Source: Rhizobium sp. P38BS-XIX | Lineage (GTDB): Bacteria; Pseudomonadota; Alphaproteobacteria; Rhizobiales; Rhizobiaceae | Assembly (NCBI RefSeq): GCF_012641435.1 | Contig: NZ_JABAIJ010000001.1 | Location: 620,001-684,000 of the forward strand | Direction: 5' to 3' | Length of the DNA: 64,000 nt | In this document: positions 21,754 through 30,162 of the stretch, in pieces | How positions within the stretch are numbered: position 1 is the stretch's first letter | How the letters are laid out: the number at the start of each line of letters is the position of its first letter | Position numbers and translations under genes: made by a program | The notes under the pieces: generated by a model | What the model was told of the DNA's origin: nothing | What the model saw: the letters and a program-made list of their open reading frames with translations, nothing else | The model's database searches: none

Positions 21754-22623
21754 TTAATCCGGAATATGAATATGCTTCTTGATGTGCTTCAGATTGGCGA
21801 CGATGGTGAAGGTCATGATGACCAGCAGGCACCAGGAACTCCATTTGCCGATATGAACCATCGACCACGCGCCGAGCTGGTTGGGATACTTCCAGACTCC
21901 TAGAAACGTGCTGATATTCTCGGCCAGCCAGATGAAGAAGCCGATCAGCACGAATGACAAAAGCAGTGGCATGCGACGATCGCGATCATAGGGGCGAAAG
22001 ATTACCGTCGAGCGCGCATAGAGTCCGATAAGGCAGGCGGCGATATACCAGCGGTAGTCGCCGATGTAATGATGCGCAAAGAAGTTCGCGTAGATTACGA
22101 ATGCGAGCATTCCTGCCATCCAATAGGGTGGATGATGCTTGATGCGGAGATCGAAAAGCCGCCACGCCTGAATGATGTAACTACCGACCGCGGCGTACAT
22201 GAAGCCGGAAAACAAGGGGACGCCGAATAACTTCGTATAGGCCGGATCAGGATAGGTCCATGACTGGATACTACCGGAGGTCTTGAAGACTTCGAGGGCA
22301 AATCCGACGAGATGAAACAGGCACACCGCCTTCAACTCGTCGAGAGTCTCGAGCTTTGCCCATATCATCCAAAGCTGGATAGTCAGAGCGATGATCAGCA
22401 ACACGTCGTAGCGCTGGATATGGAACAAGCCCGCTCGCGGTACGACAAAGACCGCAAGAAAGAACAATCCTGCGAAGAGGCAGGCACGAGCCTCCTTCAG
22501 GCCGAAGAACAGAAATTCGATTGCAAAGCGGGAGACGCCGGTGAGATCGGAGTGGCGTGGATCGGGATGGAGATAGCTATCGAGGAAAGACAGCGGTTCG
22601 TCCGAGGACACGATTTTGGCCAT
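21754..22623 (-). CDS. DUF817 family membrane protein
   Basis: This 289-residue integral membrane protein matches the DUF817 family (YoaT-like) by its overall pattern, including HIQRYDVLLIIALTIQLWM, FKTSGSIQSWTYPDPAY and NFFAHHYIGDYRWYI. About eight membrane helices can be counted. The start is placed at MAKIVSSDEPLSFLD because GGGGGGAGCG precedes it at good spacing; the open frame extends 33 residues further upstream without conservation. The family has no established function. It converges on rplQ and is divergent from the DUF2809 gene. Confidence 0.8.
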   Translation of the reverse strand: MAKIVSSDEPLSFLDSYLHPDPRHSDLTGVSRFAIEFLFFGLKEARACLFAGLFFLAVFVVPRAGLFHIQRYDVLLIIALTIQLWMIWAKLETLDELKAVCLFHLVGFALEVFKTSGSIQSWTYPDPAYTKLFGVPLFSGFMYAAVGSYIIQAWRLFDLRIKHHPPYWMAGMLAFVIYANFFAHHYIGDYRWYIAACLIGLYARSTVIFRPYDRDRRMPLLLSFVLIGFFIWLAENISTFLGVWKYPNQLGAWSMVHIGKWSSWCLLVIMTFTIVANLKHIKKHIHIPD

Positions 22624-22803
22624 TTGAAACGCTCCCCCCCCACGCAGCGACAATCTCCTTCTTTCCGAAGATATGAGGAGCATGGCAAAATTGCAGCCTG
22701 GCCTTGTAATATCCCAAGACATTTTCGATAGATCGGAGTGAATGAAGGCGCTGCCTTTGTAATGACCGGAAAATCTATCCGGCGATGATCAAGGGAAGGG
22801 CGC

Positions 22804-23220
22804 ATGGATAAATCGATACGAGTCCGTCGTCGGAGAGGCGCGCTGATCCTGGCGTTTGTGCTGACGATCACCTGTGGCCTTGCGCTGCGACACTTCGGTT
22901 ATGCGGCTGGCCTGTCTTTCGCCGTCGTCAAATATGGCGGTTCGATTTTGTGGGGGACGATGGTCTATTGGCTTCTGGCGGCGATTTTTGTCGACGTGAG
23001 AAGGGATGGAATTGCCTTGGCCGCGCTGATCCTGGCTGTCGGCGTCGAGCTTTTCAGGCTGTGGCATACACCGGCGCTGGATGCATTTCGATTGACCAAT
23101 GCGGGAGCCTTGCTGCTGGGGCGCGTATTTTCCCCATGGAACATTCTGGCCTATGCCGCCGGTATCGCGGCGGCATTGCTGCTGGATTGGGCATTACCCG
23201 TACGGCAACGCCGGGCTTGA
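22804..23220 (+). CDS. DUF2809 family small membrane protein
   Basis: The 138-residue product has a basic N-terminus (MDKSIRVRRRRG) and four hydrophobic helices, with the GRVFSPWNILAYAAGI segment near the end. The pattern agrees with the DUF2809 family, small VanZ-like membrane proteins of unknown role. GGAAGGGCGC precedes the ATG. It is divergent from the DUF817 gene and converges on the DinB-like gene. Confidence 0.75.
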   Translation: MDKSIRVRRRRGALILAFVLTITCGLALRHFGYAAGLSFAVVKYGGSILWGTMVYWLLAAIFVDVRRDGIALAALILAVGVELFRLWHTPALDAFRLTNAGALLLGRVFSPWNILAYAAGIAAALLLDWALPVRQRRA

Positions 23221-23230
23221 CGCTCGCGTA

Positions 23231-23749
23231 TCATTCTGCAGCTGCCGCCATGCGACGTGATGGATCTGTGCGATGCAGATGAACCGCAAGCGTATCCCAG
23301 GGCGGCGTGATGGAGAGTTGTGCGAGAAGCCGGCCGATTTCACCTCTGTGATAGCCTCCATGCGTGACCACATGCAGGAGCATTTCCCGCCTAGTCATGC
23401 AGCCTCTGTCTCCATCGGTGAAGACAAATGGCAGAGCTTCCGACAGGAGATCGGAGCTTATGGTTTCAAGATACTCCAGGTACCACTGATCCGAGACGGC
23501 GAGTGCGGCATGAAGCTCCGACAGGGAGGGCGTCTCGGCTGTGTTGTCTTCTGTGTAGCCATGTTCCCGGCCCGCCAGATGTGCGGCAAAAATCCGGGCG
23601 ACGACCAGCGAATGGTTCATCAGCCGGATCGCGATATGGCGTTCCTGACCATGGTGAGCGCCATGAAGCCGGCCGATGCTGGCAAGCAAGTCTTCATTCG
23701 CCCACGCCTGATATTCGAACAGCGTTCGCAGCAATGATAATTCGCTCAT
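23231..23749 (-). CDS. DinB-family protein
   Basis: The 172-residue product fits the DinB/YfiT four-helix metal-binding fold. The C-terminal HVVTHGGYHRGEIGRLL motif supplies two of the three expected histidines, and the N-terminal LMNHSLVVARIF supplies the third. Such proteins are often mycothiol- or bacillithiol-type transferases or of unknown function; in this Gram-negative the substrate is unknown. It is divergent from a TetR regulator 70 bases away, which may control it. Confidence 0.8.
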   Translation of the reverse strand: MSELSLLRTLFEYQAWANEDLLASIGRLHGAHHGQERHIAIRLMNHSLVVARIFAAHLAGREHGYTEDNTAETPSLSELHAALAVSDQWYLEYLETISSDLLSEALPFVFTDGDRGCMTRREMLLHVVTHGGYHRGEIGRLLAQLSITPPWDTLAVHLHRTDPSRRMAAAAE

Positions 23750-23818
23750 GATGATAGCCCTTTCGTCGATCGTGAAAATGCGAGTAACCTGTTTATATTT
23801 TCAGAGAGGGCGGGGCGC

Positions 23819-24448
23819 ATGTCTACTCGCATTCAAAAGCCGCGTTCCACGATGCGCAAAATGCCGAGCCAGGCGCGTTCGCGGGCGACCGTGGATGCGA
23901 TTATCGAAGCCGGTGCTCGCGTTTTGGGTGATCGCGGATGGGCCGGTTTCACGACGAATATGGTGGCTGCGGTCGCGGGCATCAGCATCGGATCGCTCTA
24001 CCAGTATTTTCCGGACAAGCTGTCTCTGGTCGAAGCCATAAGACGTCGTCATTTCGAGGAAGTGCTTGCGGTCCTGCGTGCTGCGACCGCCACCGAGGGG
24101 ACATTGCAGCACGGCGTCGAAGCCCTTGTTCAAGGCATGATAGATGCCCACCGCCTGGATCCGGAACTCCATAGGGTCCTGCTGGACGAGGTTCCCGGTG
24201 TGGAAGGCACGCGATCGGCTCACGAGGCATTTCTCTCGGATTATCAGCAGCACTACGGAAATTTCGTCACGACCTATCGCAAGACCGCAAACGGCGCTTC
24301 CGTAGAGGTCCTGGCACAGCTTCTTGCCGGTGTTGTCGAAGGCGTCATCCATAACGCGGCTCGGAAAGGAACGTTGGGCTTGCCTGAGATGAGACGAGAG
24401 CTCGTCAGAATGATCTGTTCCTACCTTGATGAGCCGGATCGTCATTGA
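23819..24448 (+). CDS. TetR/AcrR family transcriptional regulator
   Basis: This 209-residue protein has the N-terminal TetR helix-turn-helix (TTNMVAAVAGISIGSLYQYF, residues about 41-60) followed by an all-helical ligand domain. The first 20 residues are basic. It is transcribed divergently from the DinB-like gene; the 69-bp gap holds GAAAAT (23774-23779) and ATTTTC (23797-23802) as a loose inverted repeat. Ligand is unknown. Confidence 0.9.
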   Translation: MSTRIQKPRSTMRKMPSQARSRATVDAIIEAGARVLGDRGWAGFTTNMVAAVAGISIGSLYQYFPDKLSLVEAIRRRHFEEVLAVLRAATATEGTLQHGVEALVQGMIDAHRLDPELHRVLLDEVPGVEGTRSAHEAFLSDYQQHYGNFVTTYRKTANGASVEVLAQLLAGVVEGVIHNAARKGTLGLPEMRRELVRMICSYLDEPDRH

Positions 24449-24524
24449 GCCGCACTGCCCATCGATATTCGCATGGCTGCTTCTCGAATTTCGAATGGCG
24501 CTTTGGATTATAATAATTTGAATC

Positions 24525-24532
24525 CTAATTAG
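24525..24532. promoter_or_regulatory. AT-rich palindrome upstream of the MarR gene
   Basis: CTAATTAG (24525-24532) sits in an AT-rich block (24503-24540) in an otherwise GC-rich region, 20 bases before the MarR start. It is a reasonable autoregulatory operator for the MarR protein of the efflux operon, by position and symmetry only. Confidence 0.35.
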
Positions 24533-24552
24533 TTTAGTGCTACTTTCATGCA

Positions 24553-25020
24553 ATGAAATCGCTAAACACCCTGCAACGTATCTTCACCGCCAATCTGCTG
24601 ACCACGGGGCGCCAATGGCGCCGCGTGGTGGATGTCGCGCTGAGTTCCTATGGCATATCGGAGGCCGCGGCCGCGCCGCTGCTGTGGATCGGCCGCTTGG
24701 GCGGAGGCGTGCGGCAGGTGGCGATTGCGACCTATGTCGGCATCGAAGGCCCATCGCTGGTGCGGCTGATCGATCAGCTCGAAAGCATGGATCTCGTCGT
24801 CCGCAAGGACGACCCGACCGATCGTCGCGCAAAAGGCCTCTGGCTGACGCCGGAGGGCGAAAAGCTGGCGTCTCGAATGGAGGATGCGCTCGACGAGCTG
24901 CGCGGGAATATCCTCTCAAATGTCGATCGGGCCGATATCGAGGCTGCCATTCGCGTGCTGAAGGCCTTCGAGGAGTTCGATGCCGCGGCCGCTGAGCCGG
25001 AGCGGGAGAAGGCGCTATGA
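24553..25020 (+). CDS. MarR family transcriptional regulator
   Basis: This 155-residue winged-helix protein has the MarR order: dimerisation helix, recognition region (VAIATYVGIEGPSLVRLIDQ), and wing (RKDDPTDRRAKGLWLTPEGE) with the typical DxTDRR motif. It overlaps the following FUSC transporter gene by four bases (ATGA) and is the first gene of a four-gene efflux operon, so it is the likely local repressor, responding to an aromatic or phenolic ligand as in other systems. Confidence 0.92.
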   Translation: MKSLNTLQRIFTANLLTTGRQWRRVVDVALSSYGISEAAAAPLLWIGRLGGGVRQVAIATYVGIEGPSLVRLIDQLESMDLVVRKDDPTDRRAKGLWLTPEGEKLASRMEDALDELRGNILSNVDRADIEAAIRVLKAFEEFDAAAAEPEREKAL

Positions 25021-27089
25021 GCATGCCGTCCTGGCGCGATTGGCTGTTTTCGGTCAAAGCTTTCATAGCCGCGATCATGGCGCTGTTTATCGCGCTGTCG
25101 CTGGACCTGCCGCGACCCTACTGGGCGATGGCCGCCGTCTACGTGGTCGCCAATCCGCTGGCCGGAGCAACCAGCTCCAAAGGCCTGTTCCGTGCTCTTG
25201 GTACGCTGATTGGCGCCACCGCGTCGGTGATCCTCGTGCCGCTCTTCGTCAATGCGCCGGAGCTGCTTTCCATCGTCGTTGCGCTCTGGACCGGCACTCT
25301 ATTGTTTATTTCGATGCTGGACCGCACGTCGCGCAGCTATGTCTTCATGCTGGCCGGCTACTCTCTGCCGCTGATTGCGCTGCCGACCGTAGGGGCGCCG
25401 GAAACGGTGTTCGACGTGGCGCTGGCCCGCTCCGAAGAAATCATCATCGGTATAGTCTGTGCAAGCGTCGTGAGTGCCATCGTCTTTCCGACGAGTGTCG
25501 GTTCGGTGCTTGGTCAGCGTGTCAGCTCCTGGCTGGATGATGCCGGCACATGGGCGGATGAGATCCTGCGCGGCGAGGGCGCCTCGCCGGCAACGCCGCT
25601 GAAGCGGCAGAAGCTTGCGGCCGATGTCTCCGGCCTCGATCTCGTCATCAGCCAGCTGAAATATGATGCCGGCAGCCGGGATATCGTCCGGCATTCGCGC
25701 GAATTGCGCGGCCGCCTGTTGATGTTGCTGCCGCTCTTCTCCTCTCTTGCGGATCGCCTGCATGCATTGAAGGCCGGCGGCAAACCGCTGCCGCAACAGC
25801 TGGTCTGCGTCCTGAACGATGTGGCCGACTGGATCGGGCAGGGTGGGCGCAGCAGGGCGGATGAGACTGCCGATACCCTCTCGAAGAAAATCGAGGAGCT
25901 GCAGGAAAACGATCTCGATCTCGGCTGGGACGATCTCGTTCGTTCAAGCGCTTTGGCCAGGCTGAAGGAGATTGTCGATCTCTGGCAGGATTGCCTGACC
26001 CTGCGGGATCAGATCATATCCGGTCAGCAGGTCGGCACGTGGCGCCCCGCCTTTCGCCACCGCAACGTCGTTGCCCATATCAGGCATTACGATTATGCGC
26101 TGCTGGCCTTCTCGGCCAGTGCGGTCGTCGTCGGTATCATGATCGGCTGTTTCTTCTGGATCTATTCCGGTTGGGAAGATGGCGCGGGCTTCATTACGAT
26201 GGCCGCCGTCGCCTGCTCGTTTTTTGCCGCGCTCGATCGACCTGCGCCATTCATCACCTCCATGTTTATCTGGAGTGCGATGAGCCTCGTCATCGCCGGC
26301 ATCTATATTTTCGGCGTATTGCCAGCCATTTCCGGCTTCGAAATGCTGGTGCTGGTCTTTGCGCCGCCGTTCCTCGTCATGGGGTTGCTGATTCCGCGCC
26401 CGCAGACGAACCTGCTGGCCATGCTTCTGGCCGTAAACGGTGCATCGTTCATCGCGTTGCAGGATCGTTACACTGCCGATTTCGCAAGCTTTGCGAACAG
26501 CTCGATCGCGGCTCTGGCCGGTATCGGCTTTGCCCTGGTCTGGACATTGCTGACCCGTCCGTTTGGTTCGGAGCTTGCCGCATGGCGGCTGGTTCGGGCC
26601 GGCTGGAGAGATCTGGCGGAAACAGCGGCCGGTATTCGTCGGGCCGATTACGAACGCCTGTCCGGCCGCATCCTCGATCGCCTGGGCCAGCTCGTGCCGC
26701 GCCTTGCAGGCATCGAAGATCGCGAGTTGAAGAAGGTCGACGGCTACGCCGATGTCCGCCTCGGCTTCAACGTGCTGATGCTGCAGAAGGAACGTGGCCG
26801 GCTGAGTTCTGCTTCGGCCGCATCCGTCAACGAGGTTCTGATCGGCGTATCCGATTTCTATCGTTCGCGCCTGAAGGCTGGGCGCGCGGTTGATCCGGTA
26901 GACACTCTGCGCGTGTCGATCGACCACGGCCTCGAAGTCGTCGCGCAGGAAAAGCGCCAATCCGGGCGCGCAAGCCTGGATGCGCTCGTTGGCCTTCGTC
27001 GAGCGCTTTTCCCGCATGCCGAGCCGCCAGCGAGCTGGCAACCGCCCGTGACCGAAACCACCCACCATCTTCACATTGCCGCCGAGTAA
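25017..27089 (+). CDS. FUSC-family efflux pump subunit (AaeB-like)
   Basis: This 690-residue inner-membrane protein has the FUSC/AaeB layout: an N-terminal block of membrane helices (residues about 10-165, starting with the DLPRPYWAMAAVYVVANPLAG signature), a cytoplasmic helical part, a second membrane block (about 365-500, YDYALLAFSASAVVVGIMIG), and a cytoplasmic tail. AaeB exports aromatic carboxylic acids with the adaptor AaeA. Its neighbours, a MarR regulator, a DUF1656 peptide and a HlyD adaptor, support this role. ATGA overlap upstream; the next start is four bases after its stop. Confidence 0.9.
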   Translation: MSMPSWRDWLFSVKAFIAAIMALFIALSLDLPRPYWAMAAVYVVANPLAGATSSKGLFRALGTLIGATASVILVPLFVNAPELLSIVVALWTGTLLFISMLDRTSRSYVFMLAGYSLPLIALPTVGAPETVFDVALARSEEIIIGIVCASVVSAIVFPTSVGSVLGQRVSSWLDDAGTWADEILRGEGASPATPLKRQKLAADVSGLDLVISQLKYDAGSRDIVRHSRELRGRLLMLLPLFSSLADRLHALKAGGKPLPQQLVCVLNDVADWIGQGGRSRADETADTLSKKIEELQENDLDLGWDDLVRSSALARLKEIVDLWQDCLTLRDQIISGQQVGTWRPAFRHRNVVAHIRHYDYALLAFSASAVVVGIMIGCFFWIYSGWEDGAGFITMAAVACSFFAALDRPAPFITSMFIWSAMSLVIAGIYIFGVLPAISGFEMLVLVFAPPFLVMGLLIPRPQTNLLAMLLAVNGASFIALQDRYTADFASFANSSIAALAGIGFALVWTLLTRPFGSELAAWRLVRAGWRDLAETAAGIRRADYERLSGRILDRLGQLVPRLAGIEDRELKKVDGYADVRLGFNVLMLQKERGRLSSASAASVNEVLIGVSDFYRSRLKAGRAVDPVDTLRVSIDHGLEVVAQEKRQSGRASLDALVGLRRALFPHAEPPASWQPPVTETTHHLHIAAE

Positions 27090-27093
27090 TATC

Positions 27094-27303
27094 ATGCCCG
27101 CAGAATTCGATCTTTATGGCGTCTATATGCCCCGCCTTCTGGTTCTCATGCTGGTGACGCTGTTTGTCGTCATCATCCTTCGGCGTCTGCTGGCGTGGAT
27201 CGGAGCCTACACCCTGGTCTGGCACCGCGGTCTCTTCGATCTTGCGCTCTACGTTCTTTTGCTCGGCGCAGTCTCCTCTGTCTCTCGTTGGTACTTCACA
27301 TGA
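27094..27303 (+). CDS. DUF1656 (AaeX-like) small membrane protein
   Basis: The 69-residue product has two hydrophobic segments (MPRLLVLMLVTLFVVIILRR and LFDLALYVLLLGAVSSVS). The start MPAEFDLYGVYMPRLL is the usual DUF1656 N-terminus and lies four bases after the FUSC gene stop. AaeX-type proteins accompany AaeAB pumps; their role is not settled. Its TGA overlaps the start of the adaptor gene. Confidence 0.88.
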   Translation: MPAEFDLYGVYMPRLLVLMLVTLFVVIILRRLLAWIGAYTLVWHRGLFDLALYVLLLGAVSSVSRWYFT

Positions 27304-28190
27304 ACGCGTTAAAACTCATCGGCCGCGTGGCCGTCACACTCATTTTCGTTATCGCTGCCGTCTATGTCGGTCGCCAGCTCTGGGGCCACTACATGGACGA
27401 GCCCTGGACGCGCGATGCGCGACTGAGAGCGGATGTCGTCGGCATTGCGCCAGACGTTTCAGGTCTCGTGAGCGACGTGCTCGTCAAGGACAATCAGAGC
27501 GTCAAGAAGGGCGACGTTCTCTTCCGCGTCGATCGCGATCGTTTTGCCATCGCTCTCGAACAGGCGGATGCAGCCCTTGCCAGCAGCAAGGCGGCTCTCG
27601 ATCAGGCGCGCCGGGAAAACCAGCGTCAGTCCCGCCTTGGCGATGCGGCTTCGCTTCAGCAAAAGGAGCAGGCGCAGACAACTGAAGAGCAGGCTGAAGC
27701 CTCCTTGCGTCAGGCAACTGCCAATCGCGAGCTGGCCCAATTGAACCTCGATCGCTCCGAGATCCGCGCCACCGTCAACGGCACGATTTCAAACCTCAGC
27801 TTGCGTCCGGGCGATTATGTCTCCGCCGGCACTGCCAAGGTGGCGCTGATCGACACCGATTCCCTGCGTGTCGAAGGCTATTTCGAAGAAACCAAGTTGC
27901 CGCGCATCCATGTTGGCGACGAAGTCCATATTCATCTGATGGGTCAGTCCGAGAAGCTGACGGGGCACGTCGACAGCATCGCTTATGGGATCGAAGACCG
28001 CGAGCGTACCTCCGGCAGCCTGCTGGCCAACATCACGCCGACCTTCAGCTGGGTGCGTCTGGCGCAGCGTGTGCCGGTGCGTATCTCGCTTGATAAGGTG
28101 CCTGACGGCACGAAGCTGATCGCTGGCCTGACGGCAACGGTCGAAGTGCAGGAACAAGGTCAGGCGAAGATCGCCAGCGCTGCGGAATAA
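27300..28190 (+). CDS. HlyD-family periplasmic adaptor (AaeA-like)
   Basis: This 296-residue membrane-fusion protein has an N-terminal anchor helix (residues about 5-25), a lipoyl half (VVGIAPDVSGLVSDVLVKDN), an alpha-helical hairpin, and the second lipoyl half with the beta-barrel (ALIDTDSLRVEGYFEETKLP). It should link the FUSC pump to an outer membrane channel. No TolC-like gene is in the operon. ATGA overlap with the DUF1656 gene fixes the start. Confidence 0.9.
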   Translation: MNALKLIGRVAVTLIFVIAAVYVGRQLWGHYMDEPWTRDARLRADVVGIAPDVSGLVSDVLVKDNQSVKKGDVLFRVDRDRFAIALEQADAALASSKAALDQARRENQRQSRLGDAASLQQKEQAQTTEEQAEASLRQATANRELAQLNLDRSEIRATVNGTISNLSLRPGDYVSAGTAKVALIDTDSLRVEGYFEETKLPRIHVGDEVHIHLMGQSEKLTGHVDSIAYGIEDRERTSGSLLANITPTFSWVRLAQRVPVRISLDKVPDGTKLIAGLTATVEVQEQGQAKIASAAE

Positions 28191-28207
28191 TGATCATTTG
28201 ACAAGGC

Positions 28208-28232
28208 AGGGCGGCCGCGTTCAGGCCGCTCT
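28208..28232. terminator. Hairpin between converging adaptor and msrQ genes
   Basis: A 9-bp stem with one G-U pair (28208-28216 with 28224-28232) spans the end of msrQ. It has no clear T tract on either strand, so termination is only suggested. Confidence 0.3.
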
Positions 28233-28874
28233 GGAACCGGATGCCGCCGCTGGTCGGCGCGCGGCGCGACGCCTCTCCATCATGATCGGCCTATAGGATC
28301 TGTAGAAGATCATGGCGATCAGCAGGCCGATATAGATATATTGCTCCAGAGACAGGATCTTGGTCGACAGAGCGAAATGCAGCGCGCCGCAGGCGGCAAC
28401 GATATAGACCAGCCGATGCAGCCAGATCCATTTCTTACCGAGCTGTTTGATCGAGAAGTTGTTCGAGGTCACGGCCAGCACGAGCAGCATGACGAGACCA
28501 GCCATGCCGAACATGATGAAAGGCCGCTTGAGCACGTCGTCGATGACGGCCTGCACGTCCAGCGCCTGATCGAGGATCATGTAGACGGCGAGATGCATCA
28601 GCGCATAGTAGAAACAGAGCAGACCAAGCGCACGGCGATAACGCAGATAATTCCAGCTGAAGAGATCGCGAAGCGGTGTGATCGCCAGCGTCAACAATAG
28701 GAAGCGGATCGCCCAGAGTCCCAGGAAAAGCTCGAAGGTCTTGACGGCATCGGCGCCCAGCTGATCCGTCGCGCCAAGATAGAACTCCCAGGCGGCCGGC
28801 AGCAGTCCGACGACGTAAAGCACCCAGACGGAAGCCGACTGCCAGCGTTTCGGCAGGGCGAGAGAACCAGCCAT
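28221..28874 (-). CDS. msrQ: Heme-binding membrane subunit of the MsrPQ system
   Basis: MsrQ (YedZ; 217 residues) is a six-helix b-type cytochrome that passes electrons from the quinone pool to MsrP for repair of periplasmic methionine sulfoxide. The ferric-reductase-like pattern with histidines in YYALMHLAVY, WLHRLVYI and GALHFALS is visible. The start shares one base with the msrP stop (TGATG), so the two are translated together. Confidence 0.93.
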   Translation of the reverse strand: MAGSLALPKRWQSASVWVLYVVGLLPAAWEFYLGATDQLGADAVKTFELFLGLWAIRFLLLTLAITPLRDLFSWNYLRYRRALGLLCFYYALMHLAVYMILDQALDVQAVIDDVLKRPFIMFGMAGLVMLLVLAVTSNNFSIKQLGKKWIWLHRLVYIVAACGALHFALSTKILSLEQYIYIGLLIAMIFYRSYRPIMMERRRAARRPAAASGSRAA

Positions 28875-29824
28875 CAGAAATTCACCCTGAGATCCATGCC
28901 GCTATAGAGGCTCGCGACCTGATCGGCGTAGCCGTTGAAGGGCAGGGTGGGATGACGGTTGGAGCCGAAGAAGCCGCCTTCGCCGATGCGACGCTCGGTG
29001 GCCTGGCTCCAGCGCGGATGGTCGACGGCGGGGTTGACGTTGGCATAGAAGCCGTATTCCTGGCTGTTGGTTTCCTGCCAGGTGTTCATCGGCTGCTTGT
29101 CGGTCAGCGTGATGCGCACGATCGACTTGATGCCTTTGAAGCCATACTTCCAGGGCACGACGAGCCGGATCGGCGCGCCGTTCTGGTTCGGCAGGGTTTC
29201 ACCGTAAAGACCGACGGCGAGCAGCGTCAGCGGATTGCGGGCTTCGTCCAGCCGCAGACCTTCGACATAGGGCCAGTTCAGCGATTGGAAGACGCCTGAC
29301 TGCCCCGGCATCTCCTCCGGGCGAACGATCGTCTCGAAAGCCACGAACTTGGCGCTGCCTTGAGGCTCTACCTTGTCGAGCAGTGCTGAAAGCGGGAAGC
29401 CGTCCCAGGGAATGACCATCGACCATGCCTCGACGCAGCGCATGCGATAGACGCGTTCTTCCGGCGGGAATTCCTTGATCAGCGCATCGACATCGAATGT
29501 GCCGGGCTTGTTGACCATGCCGTCGACCTTGATCGTCCAGGGCCGTGGCTTGAACTTGCCGGAGAGGCTGGCCGGATCGGCCTTGTCGAGACCGAATTCG
29601 TAGAAGTTGTTATAGGTGGTGACGTCCTTGATCGGCGTCAGCTTTTCATCGACCGTGTAGTTGCTCTTGGTCGCCGTCAGCGCATCGGCCATCGCTGCCT
29701 TGCCGCCGATCGCTGCCATGCCGACACCGGCTGCCGCAGCCGTCAGAAAGTCACGCCGCTTCAGGTAGACCGAGCGCGGTGTGATCTCGGATGAGGCGAT
29801 TTTCGGCGGACGATAGGCGGCCAT
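28874..29824 (-). CDS. msrP: Periplasmic methionine sulfoxide reductase, catalytic subunit
   Basis: MsrP (YedY; 316 residues) is a molybdopterin enzyme that reduces oxidised methionine in periplasmic proteins. A Tat signal is visible ([18 protein letters not shown], residues about 22-40). The Mo-ligand cysteine is in the [17 protein letters not shown] motif. It lies directly upstream of msrQ and is divergent from ilvD with a 338-bp gap. Confidence 0.95.
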   Translation of the reverse strand: MAAYRPPKIASSEITPRSVYLKRRDFLTAAAAGVGMAAIGGKAAMADALTATKSNYTVDEKLTPIKDVTTYNNFYEFGLDKADPASLSGKFKPRPWTIKVDGMVNKPGTFDVDALIKEFPPEERVYRMRCVEAWSMVIPWDGFPLSALLDKVEPQGSAKFVAFETIVRPEEMPGQSGVFQSLNWPYVEGLRLDEARNPLTLLAVGLYGETLPNQNGAPIRLVVPWKYGFKGIKSIVRITLTDKQPMNTWQETNSQEYGFYANVNPAVDHPRWSQATERRIGEGGFFGSNRHPTLPFNGYADQVASLYSGMDLRVNF

Positions 29825-30162
29825 GGAAGAATTCCTTTATGCGAAAGCAGCTTCGATATGAGCGATACGCAACAGACACGGATTTTGTTACACTCTTAGG
29901 CAGGCATTTCTTTGGAAGTGAAAGCAACTTTTTGTGTGCGCTTGTGAACGGCCTACACCGTCCCCAATTGTGGGCGTAACGCTTGTCTGTCCGGATGCAG
30001 CACTTGTCCGCAGCGTACCGGATTCGCTTGAGTTGATAGTGACAGTATTGCACGATTGGATTAGGACAATTCCAAAAAGCGGAGTTGCCGGCGTCCCCTT
30101 CGGCCCGAAACCTTTGGCCCCTGCCGACGCCGCGCAAATTCCAGGATGACGAGGAAGACACC
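29825..30162. other. 338-bp divergent promoter region, msrP / ilvD
   Basis: No gene is seen. The part next to msrP is AT-richer than the surroundings. I could not pick promoter elements with confidence; regulators of both msrPQ and ilvD should act here. Confidence 0.4.
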
